From Euzebyella marina (GTDB taxonomy: Bacteria > Bacteroidota > Bacteroidia > Flavobacteriales > Flavobacteriaceae), in contig NZ_JACYFK010000001.1 in assembly GCF_014855515.1 (NCBI RefSeq), forward strand, positions 930,001 to 994,000: a DNA stretch of 64,000 nt. Direction: 5' to 3'. The notes beneath the pieces were generated by a model. That model saw nothing but the letters and a program-made list of their open reading frames with translations, was not told the DNA's origin and searched no databases. This document shows, in pieces, positions 29,994 through 38,118 of the stretch (position 1 is the first letter of the stretch; every line of letters begins with the position of its first letter). The position numbers and the translations under genes are program-made.

Positions 29994-30021
29994 CAAAAAT
30001 AGAAAAGCTTTTTTAATCAAA
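29994..30021 (-). promoter_or_regulatory. Putative promoter of the OmpH-like gene (TTTG -N16- TATTTTTG)
   Basis: On the minus strand a TTTG box (30021-30018) is followed after 16 bases by TATTTTTG (30001-29994), about 50 bases upstream of the start. Spacing is slightly shorter than usual. The rest of the gap, 30022-30253, is AT-rich and shows no gene. Confidence 0.45.
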
Positions 30022-30253
30022 GACTAAAGCATTTAAATGATACAGGTTGATTTGACTATTTAAAATCAGGAAATTACTTTGAATAGAAAATGATTATTGA
30101 ACAACAATTTTAAAATCGACAAAAACTATTAGAATTAAAGCGTTTTAAACCCTTCTAAGAAAGCCTAATTTAAAAATAAGACCGTAAGTCAGTTGCGCCA
30201 AAAGGAAGCGCTCTTGGTCCTAATAATGAATTTTGGCCTGCTCTTAGGTTGTT

Positions 30254-31081
30254 CTATGATTTTTGAAGAATATATATCATAGAAGAGAATTCTCCGGTTC
30301 GAATTCCCTGCCAATTTGATTTTAGACCTTGAAAGAATGCCTTCACCAAATTTTGCTTGCCCGATTGATATTTTTCAGAGAGTAGGGAAACATAAAAGGC
30401 GTCGAACCACATAGGTCGCTTTTTGATCAATTGCATTTCATGTTTCTGAAAAAGTCTTTCAATGGCAGTAGCGGAAAAATGCCATAAGTGTCTTGGCACA
30501 TCATATGCTGCCCAATGCTCTTGGTAATGCTCTGCATCTCTAGATTTGAAATTAGGAACTGCTATGACTAAAGTTCCATCATCCTCCAACAAGTTTTTAA
30601 TCCGGGCAATATCAGATTCGAGATTCGGTAAATGTTCAAGTACATGCCAAAGAGTAATTACCTGATATCTTCTTTTGGGCAGTTCACTTATATCAGATAC
30701 GAGTTCCATTCTTTTTTCGCGCGATCGTAATCTGGCATCGACATTAGGCTCTACACCAAAAGCCGACCATCCGCTTCTTTTAGCCGTAAGTGCAAAATCA
30801 CCCGTACCAGCTCCAATATCTAAAAGTGATTTATTGTTGTTGGCGTATTTTGAGACTAAGCTTAGTTTTGAACGAAGACTGAATTTCTTAACGAGCTGAT
30901 AAACTTGATCAACAAAACTTTCGTTTGAATCTGTGTGCGAGATATATTCTTTACTGGCATAATACACATCTAAATTCTTGGGCTTCGGATGCGTCACCAA
31001 CATATCCAGTTCAGAATCGTGAAGTAATTCAAAGCTTTCTCCGGTAACGGAAAAATCCTTAGTTTTTAAATAAGGTTTCAT
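30254..31081 (-). CDS. Class I SAM-dependent methyltransferase
   Basis: The 275-aa protein has SLLDIGAGTGDFALTAKRSGW (motif I, SAM binding) near residue 88, VEPN as the acidic loop after strand 2, ITLWHVLEHLPNLESD as the motif IV/V region and LVIAVPNF later. N-terminal to this is a short beta-rich segment. Its substrate cannot be read from the sequence; such genes in Bacteroidota act on small molecules, quinones or glycans. The start lies inside the end of the upstream lipoprotein gene (23-bp overlap), so the two are coupled. Confidence 0.85.
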   Translation of the reverse strand: MKPYLKTKDFSVTGESFELLHDSELDMLVTHPKPKNLDVYYASKEYISHTDSNESFVDQVYQLVKKFSLRSKLSLVSKYANNNKSLLDIGAGTGDFALTAKRSGWSAFGVEPNVDARLRSREKRMELVSDISELPKRRYQVITLWHVLEHLPNLESDIARIKNLLEDDGTLVIAVPNFKSRDAEHYQEHWAAYDVPRHLWHFSATAIERLFQKHEMQLIKKRPMWFDAFYVSLLSEKYQSGKQNLVKAFFQGLKSNWQGIRTGEFSSMIYILQKS

Positions 31082-31613
31082 TATAGTTGTGAGTGGTCAG
31101 GTATTCTTTTTTGAGGTATCGAAGATAGGTCAAAACATATTCCTTTGAAAGCGAATTCGGATTTAGACAGTCCTTCTCTAAATCACTATAAACCTCTAAA
31201 GCTACATACCAATTCTCATTACGGGTAACATGGTTCCCAGAAATAAATTCATGCTCGTCATCATAATTCAAAGCACTACTGACCACAGAATTGAAAATTG
31301 CCGGCCCAAAATTCAATGTTTTATTAGGAATGTTTACTTCATAAAACGCAAAAAAGAATTGTTCACCATCCACCTTGAAGGGAATATCATCGTAAACATT
31401 TTGATGTTGCAGTTCAAATTTTGTGTTGACATAATTGTAGAATTGATTGGCTTCTTTAGGGTCTTCAAAAATGAAAAAATAACGCTTAGACAGCCCCTTT
31501 TTAAATCGCCTTCCTTTCATCACTTTATAATCTTGAATACTGGGTGCAATACGAACTGGCACACAAGAACTAAATAGAAAAAAGGCGGTAATTGCAATTA
31601 TAGTTCGGGTCAT
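31059..31613 (-). CDS. Uncharacterised lipoprotein
   Basis: From ATG 31613 the product is 184 aa with a lipoprotein signal peptide, MTRTIIAITAFFLFSSCVP, lipidation expected at Cys17. The mature part is rich in aromatic and charged residues (KRYFFIFEDPKEANQFYNYVN, NENWYVALEVYSDLEKDC) and has no motif I can name. Ten extra upstream codons are open but would bury the signal peptide. It is followed by an overlapping methyltransferase gene. Function unknown. Confidence 0.7.
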   Translation of the reverse strand: MTRTIIAITAFFLFSSCVPVRIAPSIQDYKVMKGRRFKKGLSKRYFFIFEDPKEANQFYNYVNTKFELQHQNVYDDIPFKVDGEQFFFAFYEVNIPNKTLNFGPAIFNSVVSSALNYDDEHEFISGNHVTRNENWYVALEVYSDLEKDCLNPNSLSKEYVLTYLRYLKKEYLTTHNYNETLFKN

Positions 31614-31731
31614 ATGTTTTAGAATAGCTCTCAAAAGCAACACAAAAATTGCGCCAACTGATTTCTAAAATCAACATTTGTTTAGTGTCTTCTGAAAATC
31701 CCCTCCCGAAAACAAACGTGTTTTTTAATGA

Positions 31732-31747
31732 CGTTCCACGTGGAACA
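31732..31747. other. parS-like palindrome (site 1)
   Basis: CGTTCCACGTGGAACA: a perfect 14-bp palindrome (31733-31746) that matches 15 of 16 bases of the copy at 34114, and fits the ParB-binding parS consensus TGTTnCACGTGnAACA except for the first base. It is intergenic, just downstream of the 157-aa gene that follows mnmG. Confidence 0.75.
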
Positions 31748-31750
31748 CTC

Positions 31751-32224
31751 CTAAGATTTATCCAACAATTCTACCGAAAACATGTCCGCTAATTCCCTCC
31801 CCTCTGCTCTGGCCAAGCCCTGATTTGAGGTGCGCATAACAGTAAAATGACTATTGCCACTAAAGAATCTGACGACAAATTCATTTGCAGAAGTACGTCT
31901 ACCAATCGCAGCAACTGGGCCCCAATCAGACTGCACGCCCGACCTTAAAGAAAAGACAGAAACATACTCAGGTCTTACATACTTCAGCTCACTGCTCCAC
32001 ACTACAAATCCATACAAACGCAACTGCCTTTTTGAGGTTGATGTCGACGAAATTTCAAAAGTCACGGAATATCCTAGTAGCACAAAACCCAAGATAGGCA
32101 TAAATAGAAGTTGAGCAATAGGAGCGTTTTGATTGATCAAATAGTACACGGTTAGGCCCAGAAAAAACACCCCTAACAACTTAGCCAAAAACGGCTTTTT
32201 CTGCTTAAGAACAACACTCTTCAT
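31751..32224 (-). CDS. Uncharacterised membrane protein with two N-terminal TM helices
   Basis: The 157-aa protein has two hydrophobic segments at about residues 13-31 and 36-53, then a mostly beta soluble part (RQLRLYGFVVWSSELKYVRPEYVSVFSLR) that could be a PH-like fold facing the cytoplasm. No catalytic motif is evident. Its start codon overlaps the mnmG stop by one base, so it is coupled to mnmG, although nothing suggests a tRNA-modification role. The gene ends a few bases from a parS-like site. Confidence 0.7.
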   Translation of the reverse strand: MKSVVLKQKKPFLAKLLGVFFLGLTVYYLINQNAPIAQLLFMPILGFVLLGYSVTFEISSTSTSKRQLRLYGFVVWSSELKYVRPEYVSVFSLRSGVQSDWGPVAAIGRRTSANEFVVRFFSGNSHFTVMRTSNQGLARAEGRELADMFSVELLDKS

Positions 32225-34092
32225 TAACGCCCCAAATGAACTAAAAGAACACTAATGTCCGAGGGATTAACACCACTAACCCGGGAAGCTTGCGCTATGG
32301 TAACCGGCCTAATAGAGCTTAACTTTTCACGAGCCTCAAAAGAGAGAGATTTCAATTTCGAATAGTCAAAACCATCAGGTATTCGTACATTTTCGAGTCT
32401 TTGAAGTTTATCGGCGTTCGACTTTTCCTTTTCAATATAACCCGAGTATTTGACCTGAATTTCGGTCTGTTCAAGAACCTCACGATCCAACCCATTTTCT
32501 TCAACGAAGGTCGCAACCTCTTCAAGTTCTAGCATGTGATCCATTGAAACCTGAGGCCTACTGAAAACCTTGAACATCTTATCGGACTGCTTTACCAATG
32601 ACGAATCTACTCTCTCTAAAATCGGATTCATTTCACTCGGGTCAAAGCTAGTTTCCCTGAAAAAATTCAGAAAAGATTCCGATTTAGAAAGCTTATCCTC
32701 CATTCGTTTTAACCGCTCTTCACCTGCCAATCCCAATTCATAACTCTTAGGAGTCAACCGTAAATCTGCATTATCCTGCCTTAAAAGTGTACGATATTCA
32801 GCTCTAGAAGTGAACATGCGATAAGGCTCCTCTGTGCCCTTGGTTATTAAATCGTCAATTAAAACGCCAATATAGGCTTCATCCCTATTGAGAATAAAAG
32901 CCTCCTTTTCATTGATTTTTAAATGCGCATTGATACCTGCCATCAAACCCTGGGAAGCTGCTTCCTCGTATCCCGTTGTGCCATTTATTTGACCAGCGAA
33001 ATAAAGATTTTCAACTAATTTAGTTTCTAGCGTATGTTTAAGCTGTGTAGGTGGGAAATAATCGTATTCAATGGCATACCCTGGTCTAAAAAACTTTACG
33101 TTTTCAAAGCCTTTGACGGACCGCAATGCCTTGAACTGAACATCTTCTGGAAGTGAAGTCGAGAACCCATTTACATAAACTTCCACCGTATCCCATCCTT
33201 CTGGTTCTACAAATATCTGGTGGCTATCTTTATCTGCGAACCGGTTAATTTTATCTTCTATGGAAGGACAATAACGAGGCCCTATACTCTTAATTCTGCC
33301 ATTGAACATGGGTGATCTATCAAAACCCTCACGTAACAGTTCGTGTACGTGAGAACTCGTATGGGTCATAAAACAATCCCGCTGACGGGATAAAACCGGA
33401 GTATTCAAATAGGAAAATTTTTCGGGATTTTCATCTCCTGGCTGTGGAATCATCACGCTATAATCAAGAGAACGACCATCAACTCTAGGCGGCGTACCGG
33501 TTTTCATTCTACCAGACTCAAAACCCAAAGAAACCAACTCTTCGGTAATGCCTGTAGCAGCTCTTTCTCCTGCCCTACCGCCACCGAATTGCTTTTCGCC
33601 AATGTGAATTAAACCATTTAAAAACGTGCCGTTAGTTAGCACCACGGATTTGGCTTTAATTTCTATTCCCAAAGAAGTGCGAACTCCAGAAATGCGGCCT
33701 TCACTAATTATCAAACCGCTCACCATCTCCTGATAAAAATCCAAATTGGGTATGCCTTCCAGTGCCAACCTCCATTCCTCAGCAAAACGCATTCTATCAT
33801 TCTGAGATCTTGGGCTCCACATAGCGGGACCTTTTGATTTATTCAGCATCTTAAACTGAATGGCCGACTTATCACTTACAATTCCACTATAACCACCAAG
33901 CGCATCAATCTCACGAACAATCTGGCCCTTGGCAATTCCACCCATGGCAGGATTGCAAGACATCTGCCCAATGGTTTGAAGATTCATCGTTACAAGCAAC
34001 GTCTTTGAACCCATATTGGCGGCGGCGGCGGCGGCCTCTGCACCGGCGTGACCTCCACCCACTACTACAACATCATATAAATCACTAAACAT
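32224..34092 (-). CDS. mnmG: tRNA uridine-5-carboxymethylaminomethyl modification enzyme MnmG (GidA)
   Basis: A 622-aa protein of standard length. It opens with YDVVVVGGGHAGAEAAAAAANMG (FAD-binding). MSCNPAMGGIAKGQIVREIDALGG and GTFLNGLIHIGEKQFGGGRAGE are conserved GidA blocks, and AGQINGTTGYEEAASQGLMAGINA is a second signature. With MnmE it modifies the wobble uridine of several tRNAs, using FAD and folate. It lies 18 bp after ybeY. In many bacteria gidA is near the replication origin, which agrees with the parS-like sites here. Confidence 0.97.
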   Translation of the reverse strand: MFSDLYDVVVVGGGHAGAEAAAAAANMGSKTLLVTMNLQTIGQMSCNPAMGGIAKGQIVREIDALGGYSGIVSDKSAIQFKMLNKSKGPAMWSPRSQNDRMRFAEEWRLALEGIPNLDFYQEMVSGLIISEGRISGVRTSLGIEIKAKSVVLTNGTFLNGLIHIGEKQFGGGRAGERAATGITEELVSLGFESGRMKTGTPPRVDGRSLDYSVMIPQPGDENPEKFSYLNTPVLSRQRDCFMTHTSSHVHELLREGFDRSPMFNGRIKSIGPRYCPSIEDKINRFADKDSHQIFVEPEGWDTVEVYVNGFSTSLPEDVQFKALRSVKGFENVKFFRPGYAIEYDYFPPTQLKHTLETKLVENLYFAGQINGTTGYEEAASQGLMAGINAHLKINEKEAFILNRDEAYIGVLIDDLITKGTEEPYRMFTSRAEYRTLLRQDNADLRLTPKSYELGLAGEERLKRMEDKLSKSESFLNFFRETSFDPSEMNPILERVDSSLVKQSDKMFKVFSRPQVSMDHMLELEEVATFVEENGLDREVLEQTEIQVKYSGYIEKEKSNADKLQRLENVRIPDGFDYSKLKSLSFEAREKLSSIRPVTIAQASRVSGVNPSDISVLLVHLGR

Positions 34093-34109
34093 AAAAAGGT
34101 CGTTATAAT

Positions 34110-34526
34110 TTAATGTTCCACGTGGAACATTTCCATTTTCTCATTTTCCTTTCTTCTCATCAACACAGCATCTTCAGCACTTTTGTCTTTGAAGCCTAAC
34201 AAATGTAAAACTCCATGAGCCATCACTCTATTAAGCTCTTGGTCAAATGAAACCTTAAAGTCGACTGCGTTATCCTTTACCCTATCTACAGATATAAAAA
34301 CGTCTCCACTCACACTATCCCCTTCGCAGTAATCAAATGTGATAATATCTGTGAACGTATCATGGCTCAGATATTTTTGATTAATATCGAGCAGATACTC
34401 GTCGGTACAAAAAATATAATTTAAGTCTCCAACGGTGGATTTCTCAGACTGACAAATCCTAGTTAACCAATCGGAATACTTCGATTCATCTAACTCAAAA
34501 TCTATCTCGAAATGAAATTCAATCAT
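34110..34526 (-). CDS. ybeY: Endoribonuclease / rRNA maturation factor YbeY
   Basis: The 138-aa protein has the UPF0054 signature MAHGVLHLLGFKDKSAED, with the first two zinc-binding histidines in HGVLH. The third ligand of the E. coli form (GYDH) is replaced by GFKDK here, a form I associate with Bacteroidota. It also has ITFDYCEGDSVSGDVFIS, typical of the family. YbeY acts in 16S rRNA 3' end maturation and ribosome quality control. Its start overlaps the end of the DUF4175-like gene by eight bases. Its last six codons (MFHVEH) are written inside a parS-like palindrome. Confidence 0.93.
   Translation of the reverse strand: MIEFHFEIDFELDESKYSDWLTRICQSEKSTVGDLNYIFCTDEYLLDINQKYLSHDTFTDIITFDYCEGDSVSGDVFISVDRVKDNAVDFKVSFDQELNRVMAHGVLHLLGFKDKSAEDAVLMRRKENEKMEMFHVEH
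34114..34129. other. parS-like palindrome (site 2), overlapping the end of ybeY
   Basis: TGTTCCACGTGGAACA, a perfect palindrome that extends to 20 bp (34112-34131). It fully fits the parS consensus TGTTnCACGTGnAACA bound by chromosomal ParB. It lies 2.4 kb from site 1, on the other side of mnmG. Confidence 0.8.
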
Positions 34527-37500
34527 TACCCTTAAAATAGCTCTTTACGCGATTTTGAAAATTTTGGCGCAAAGGTAAGGCTTGTCGATTTAAAATTTCT
34601 ATTTCATTGTTATAATTATCTAAAAATGAGGGTTTAGTAATTATGGGGTTTACATAAGATTTTGTATTGCTACTACTCTCGCGCTGAGGCTTCTTGCCCT
34701 GCTTCATTACAGCATTCTCCAGTTTTAGAAGCTGATGCTGTATATTGTTCATTTTAGACAACCCTCTATTGGTTATACCATTCTCCAATAAATCATTTTC
34801 AAAATCCTCCATTTGCTTTGCCAACTTATCACCCAACTTTCTATCTCCTTCGTTCATTAAATCGTTCAATTGAGATTCAAGCCTTTGCCTAATTTGCTGT
34901 TGTTCTTTATAAATCTCGTAGATTTCTTGTAATTCAGCCTCACTACTTCCTGATCCCACACCATTCTCTCCATCGCCCTTGCCTTTGTTGCCTTGACCAC
35001 CTTGACTTCCCTGTTGACCATCTTCTCCCTCTGCCTCACCTGATTGCTGACCTCCAGACTTCTCACCAGCCGCATTTCCCTGTTCGCCCTTGGTCCCCTG
35101 CCCCTGTTGTTGGCCTTGACCATTCTCCTGCCTCTTTTGTTCTCCACTCCCTTGTCCTTCCATCTTCTCCTTCAATTCCTGTTGGCTCTGTATGATATCG
35201 GGCAACTGAAAGCCTTTATCCTGTCCTTGTCCTTCCCCTTGACCTCCCATCATGCTTTGCTGCATATTGTCAAGAATACGCGCCAAGAAATCAGCCAAGC
35301 TATTGGAGGCATTAAGAACGTATTTCTGATACGATGCCCCTTGATAAATCTGATTCTCGGCTATACTTTCAAGTGATTTATCAATATTATAATAAACCTC
35401 GGTTATTTGTTCATTTACAAATTCTGACAACTCGGCCCTGCGTAACGAAAGGGCAAATATGCTGTCGTCTACATGTTCAAACAAGTCGCGTAAGCCTTGT
35501 TGCTCTTTAATGCTATTGGAAAATTGAGCGTTATCAGCATCTGTACCCTCTAATTTGTCATAAAGTGATTCTTGCTTGAAGGAAAAAGTAACTAGATTAT
35601 CTAAAATTTGTCGCAGCATCTCGGCATCTTCAGTATCTGAAGACTCACTACCGCCAGCCATTGACGATTGGCTTAAAGACTGTGCCATTTTATTCATCTT
35701 GCCGGCCGCAGACTTTTGTTTTTGTTTAGTCTTGCTATTAGATTCTTCCTCTTTGTCTTTTGAAGAAGATTGTTCAGCACCTTGATGCTTATTAATTTCA
35801 TCTAAAGCGTCATTCTGGTCCTTCTTTATTGATTCAATCTCACTATCCTTCTTTTCTGATGCATAAGGCTTCTTCAATTTGGCATTATCCTTATCCCATT
35901 CTAATAGTTCCTCTGCCAGTTTTGCGAAATTTTCATTAAGCTTCTTCTGCTCTTGCGGAGATAGGGTATCCCCGATATTTAGCTTAGATAACAGCTCTTG
36001 CTTTCTCGCCTCTACTATCAACTGCTCAGCCAACTGCTTGGCCTTCTCCCCCACATAGTATCTCTTCATAAGCTCGACCAACTGCTCTAGGTTACGTTCA
36101 TTGTTCTGCTGCTTCTTTGCCAGGTCTTCTAAACGCTTATTCAATTCATCCTTTTTGATTTTACTGGCAATTTTGTCGAGCTCCTCTAACAGCTTCTGAT
36201 TCTTTTTGGCCTCCAATTCCTGTCTTTCCAAGCGCTCTTGAAGTAGCCGCTTCATTGGGTCATCATTATCCGATTTATTAAGGTTATCATTCAGCTTTTT
36301 GCTGAATTTCTCCATTTGTTGCTCCTGCTGTTCTTGCCTTCTAATAAAATCTTTAACCTGGTTTTGGTCATTAAAATTCAATTCGGTCTTCTCTTTTTGA
36401 CCTTCATTGATATCTTGAAGCTGTTCTTTTTGGTCTTTTGCCTTTTCTAAAGACCGGTCTAAATTGCTAATCAAAGATTGCTGAGCTTTTAAGTCTTCAT
36501 TTCTCAGTTGATCGTCACTTAAAAGACGCATCGAAAAGAGACGGCTCTTAACTGTTTTACCACCCTTTAGGGCATCATTGTCAGTTGCTGCAAAATAATA
36601 CTCATAATCTTCTCCTGGCTCTAATTGGAGGCCTGAAGGAAAAGTATAATAGAACTGCTCGAAACCAGAAGACCCTGAAAAAACCTCTATTACTTGCTCT
36701 TTATCAGGGTTAGTGAGAGGGTAAACGACCAGTTTTATACTGTTCAGTTTATAATCGTCGCTGGCTTCACCGGTGTAGTAGGCCACATTATGGTCAAGAC
36801 TATCTTTTACTTCCTTGACCGAAATAGTCGGAGATAAATCTTTAATCACAGTAAAGCGATAGGCTAATTTCTCAAAATTAGCTACGTGTCTGTTAGAAGA
36901 GGTTATTTCGTAGGAGAGGTTAGAATATATACGCTTGGAAAGGTCGAACTTCTCCCGAATCTTATCGAACGCAAGAATAGTATCTCTAGTTGAAAATTCC
37001 ACCTTTTCGGTATTCTTGGTGCTTACCGACCAAGAAACCTTAGTCCCCTCAGGAATGGTAGCATTACCAGTGCCATTTACCGACTCTTTAGCCTTTCCTA
37101 AGTACCTAGGAAAATCGAGAACCATCGTGAAATCCTCTAATACCGGTGTTTCCCTAACATTGATAGAATAAGCCTTAGAATAAACACCATTAGCGCTTAA
37201 GCGAAAATCTAAGGAAGAAAAGGGCGGGTCCATCGAATAAACATACCGACCGTTTTCCTTTTTCATAAAGTAATCGGTTCCGTCAAGCGAAATAATTACT
37301 TGCTCAGGTTGTACATCACCTATGGTTACTGCCTCAATGGTCAAACTTTGATTATCCAGTACATCTAGTGATTCATTGATTATCTGAAAGGAGAATGGTG
37401 CCGGAGGTTCATAGGCCATTTTGTAATTGACAACTCTATTTGCCGATCCAAAAAAAGGGCTCAGATTACCGCTAACCCAGATAAGTAAAAAGATTACAAC

Positions 37501-37977
37501 CGGAATAGCTAGATATTTAGTGTATTTCAGGTTATCAGTAAAATTAATGGCATTGCCAAAAGGTACAGGGTTCAGGTTTTTGGAACGCTGTTCTATACTG
37601 GCCACCACCAACTCAGATTTCTTATCATCATTGGCTAAATCAAGGAGATTGGCCAACTTATCACCTACCTCAGGAAAATGCTTTCCTATCAGTAAGGATG
37701 CTTCCTTATTCGTAATACCCCTTTTAATTCTAAACAAGAACAATAGTGGAACAAAAATGTAGCGATACAACAGAAATAACTCAACAGCTATGAATAGCAC
37801 AAATAAAATAAGGCGCCATGTGGGTTGAAGCCACAGAAAATATTCTAAGGAAAGAACTACGAACAAAAATAAAAGGCCGAATGTCAAAAATAGAATGACA
37901 CCTTTCAGGAGCATTTTTTTATAATACTTATTACTGAATGCCTTTAACTTCTCTATTATGTTCGAATAACTTCTCAT
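34519..37977 (-). CDS. DUF4175-like membrane protein with long coiled coil and Gln/Gly-rich region
   Basis: From ATG 37977 the protein is 1152 aa. Three TM helices lie near the N-terminus (about residues 23-43, 50-70 and 153-170). A beta-rich periplasmic-type part runs to about 500, with bacterial Ig-like pieces such as FTMVLDFPRYLGKAKESVNG. A long charged coiled coil covers about 500-750, and a Gln/Gly/Glu-rich low-complexity segment follows (about 940-1010). DUF4175 proteins are common in Bacteroidota and their role is unknown. I chose 37977 because the longer frame begins at TTG and a promoter-like pair lies just upstream. Confidence 0.8.
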   Translation of the reverse strand: MRSYSNIIEKLKAFSNKYYKKMLLKGVILFLTFGLLFLFVVLSLEYFLWLQPTWRLILFVLFIAVELFLLYRYIFVPLLFLFRIKRGITNKEASLLIGKHFPEVGDKLANLLDLANDDKKSELVVASIEQRSKNLNPVPFGNAINFTDNLKYTKYLAIPVVIFLLIWVSGNLSPFFGSANRVVNYKMAYEPPAPFSFQIINESLDVLDNQSLTIEAVTIGDVQPEQVIISLDGTDYFMKKENGRYVYSMDPPFSSLDFRLSANGVYSKAYSINVRETPVLEDFTMVLDFPRYLGKAKESVNGTGNATIPEGTKVSWSVSTKNTEKVEFSTRDTILAFDKIREKFDLSKRIYSNLSYEITSSNRHVANFEKLAYRFTVIKDLSPTISVKEVKDSLDHNVAYYTGEASDDYKLNSIKLVVYPLTNPDKEQVIEVFSGSSGFEQFYYTFPSGLQLEPGEDYEYYFAATDNDALKGGKTVKSRLFSMRLLSDDQLRNEDLKAQQSLISNLDRSLEKAKDQKEQLQDINEGQKEKTELNFNDQNQVKDFIRRQEQQEQQMEKFSKKLNDNLNKSDNDDPMKRLLQERLERQELEAKKNQKLLEELDKIASKIKKDELNKRLEDLAKKQQNNERNLEQLVELMKRYYVGEKAKQLAEQLIVEARKQELLSKLNIGDTLSPQEQKKLNENFAKLAEELLEWDKDNAKLKKPYASEKKDSEIESIKKDQNDALDEINKHQGAEQSSSKDKEEESNSKTKQKQKSAAGKMNKMAQSLSQSSMAGGSESSDTEDAEMLRQILDNLVTFSFKQESLYDKLEGTDADNAQFSNSIKEQQGLRDLFEHVDDSIFALSLRRAELSEFVNEQITEVYYNIDKSLESIAENQIYQGASYQKYVLNASNSLADFLARILDNMQQSMMGGQGEGQGQDKGFQLPDIIQSQQELKEKMEGQGSGEQKRQENGQGQQQGQGTKGEQGNAAGEKSGGQQSGEAEGEDGQQGSQGGQGNKGKGDGENGVGSGSSEAELQEIYEIYKEQQQIRQRLESQLNDLMNEGDRKLGDKLAKQMEDFENDLLENGITNRGLSKMNNIQHQLLKLENAVMKQGKKPQRESSSNTKSYVNPIITKPSFLDNYNNEIEILNRQALPLRQNFQNRVKSYFKGND

Positions 37978-37985
37978 CGCCTTAA

Positions 37986-38013
37986 CAAAGATATGCAAAA
38001 ACTAGACCATCAA
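37986..38013 (-). promoter_or_regulatory. Putative promoter (TTG -N17- TATCTTTG) of the DUF4175-ybeY-mnmG operon
   Basis: On the minus strand TTG (38013-38011) and TATCTTTG (37993-37986) are separated by 17 bases, within the range reported for Flavobacterium. The -7 element ends nine bases before ATG 37977. Confidence 0.5.
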
Positions 38014-38092
38014 TGGTTTAACAACTATGGCTCAAAGAGCTACGATAACACCATTTGACACCTATAGACTTTAATGTATTTGGGCCATTGCC

Positions 38093-38100
38093 TATCTTTG
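38093..38100 (+). promoter_or_regulatory. Putative -7 promoter element (TATCTTTG) for gltX
   Basis: TATCTTTG ends 18 bases before the chosen gltX start, in the divergent intergenic region. No clear -33 box at the usual distance. Confidence 0.4.
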
Positions 38101-38118
38101 CTTCCTCAAAATAAAATT

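Noticed and set aside
33335-33360. GTTCGTGTACGTGAGAAC inside mnmG as a third parS-like site
   Set aside because: It lacks the CACGTG core at the centre and is explained by the coding sequence.
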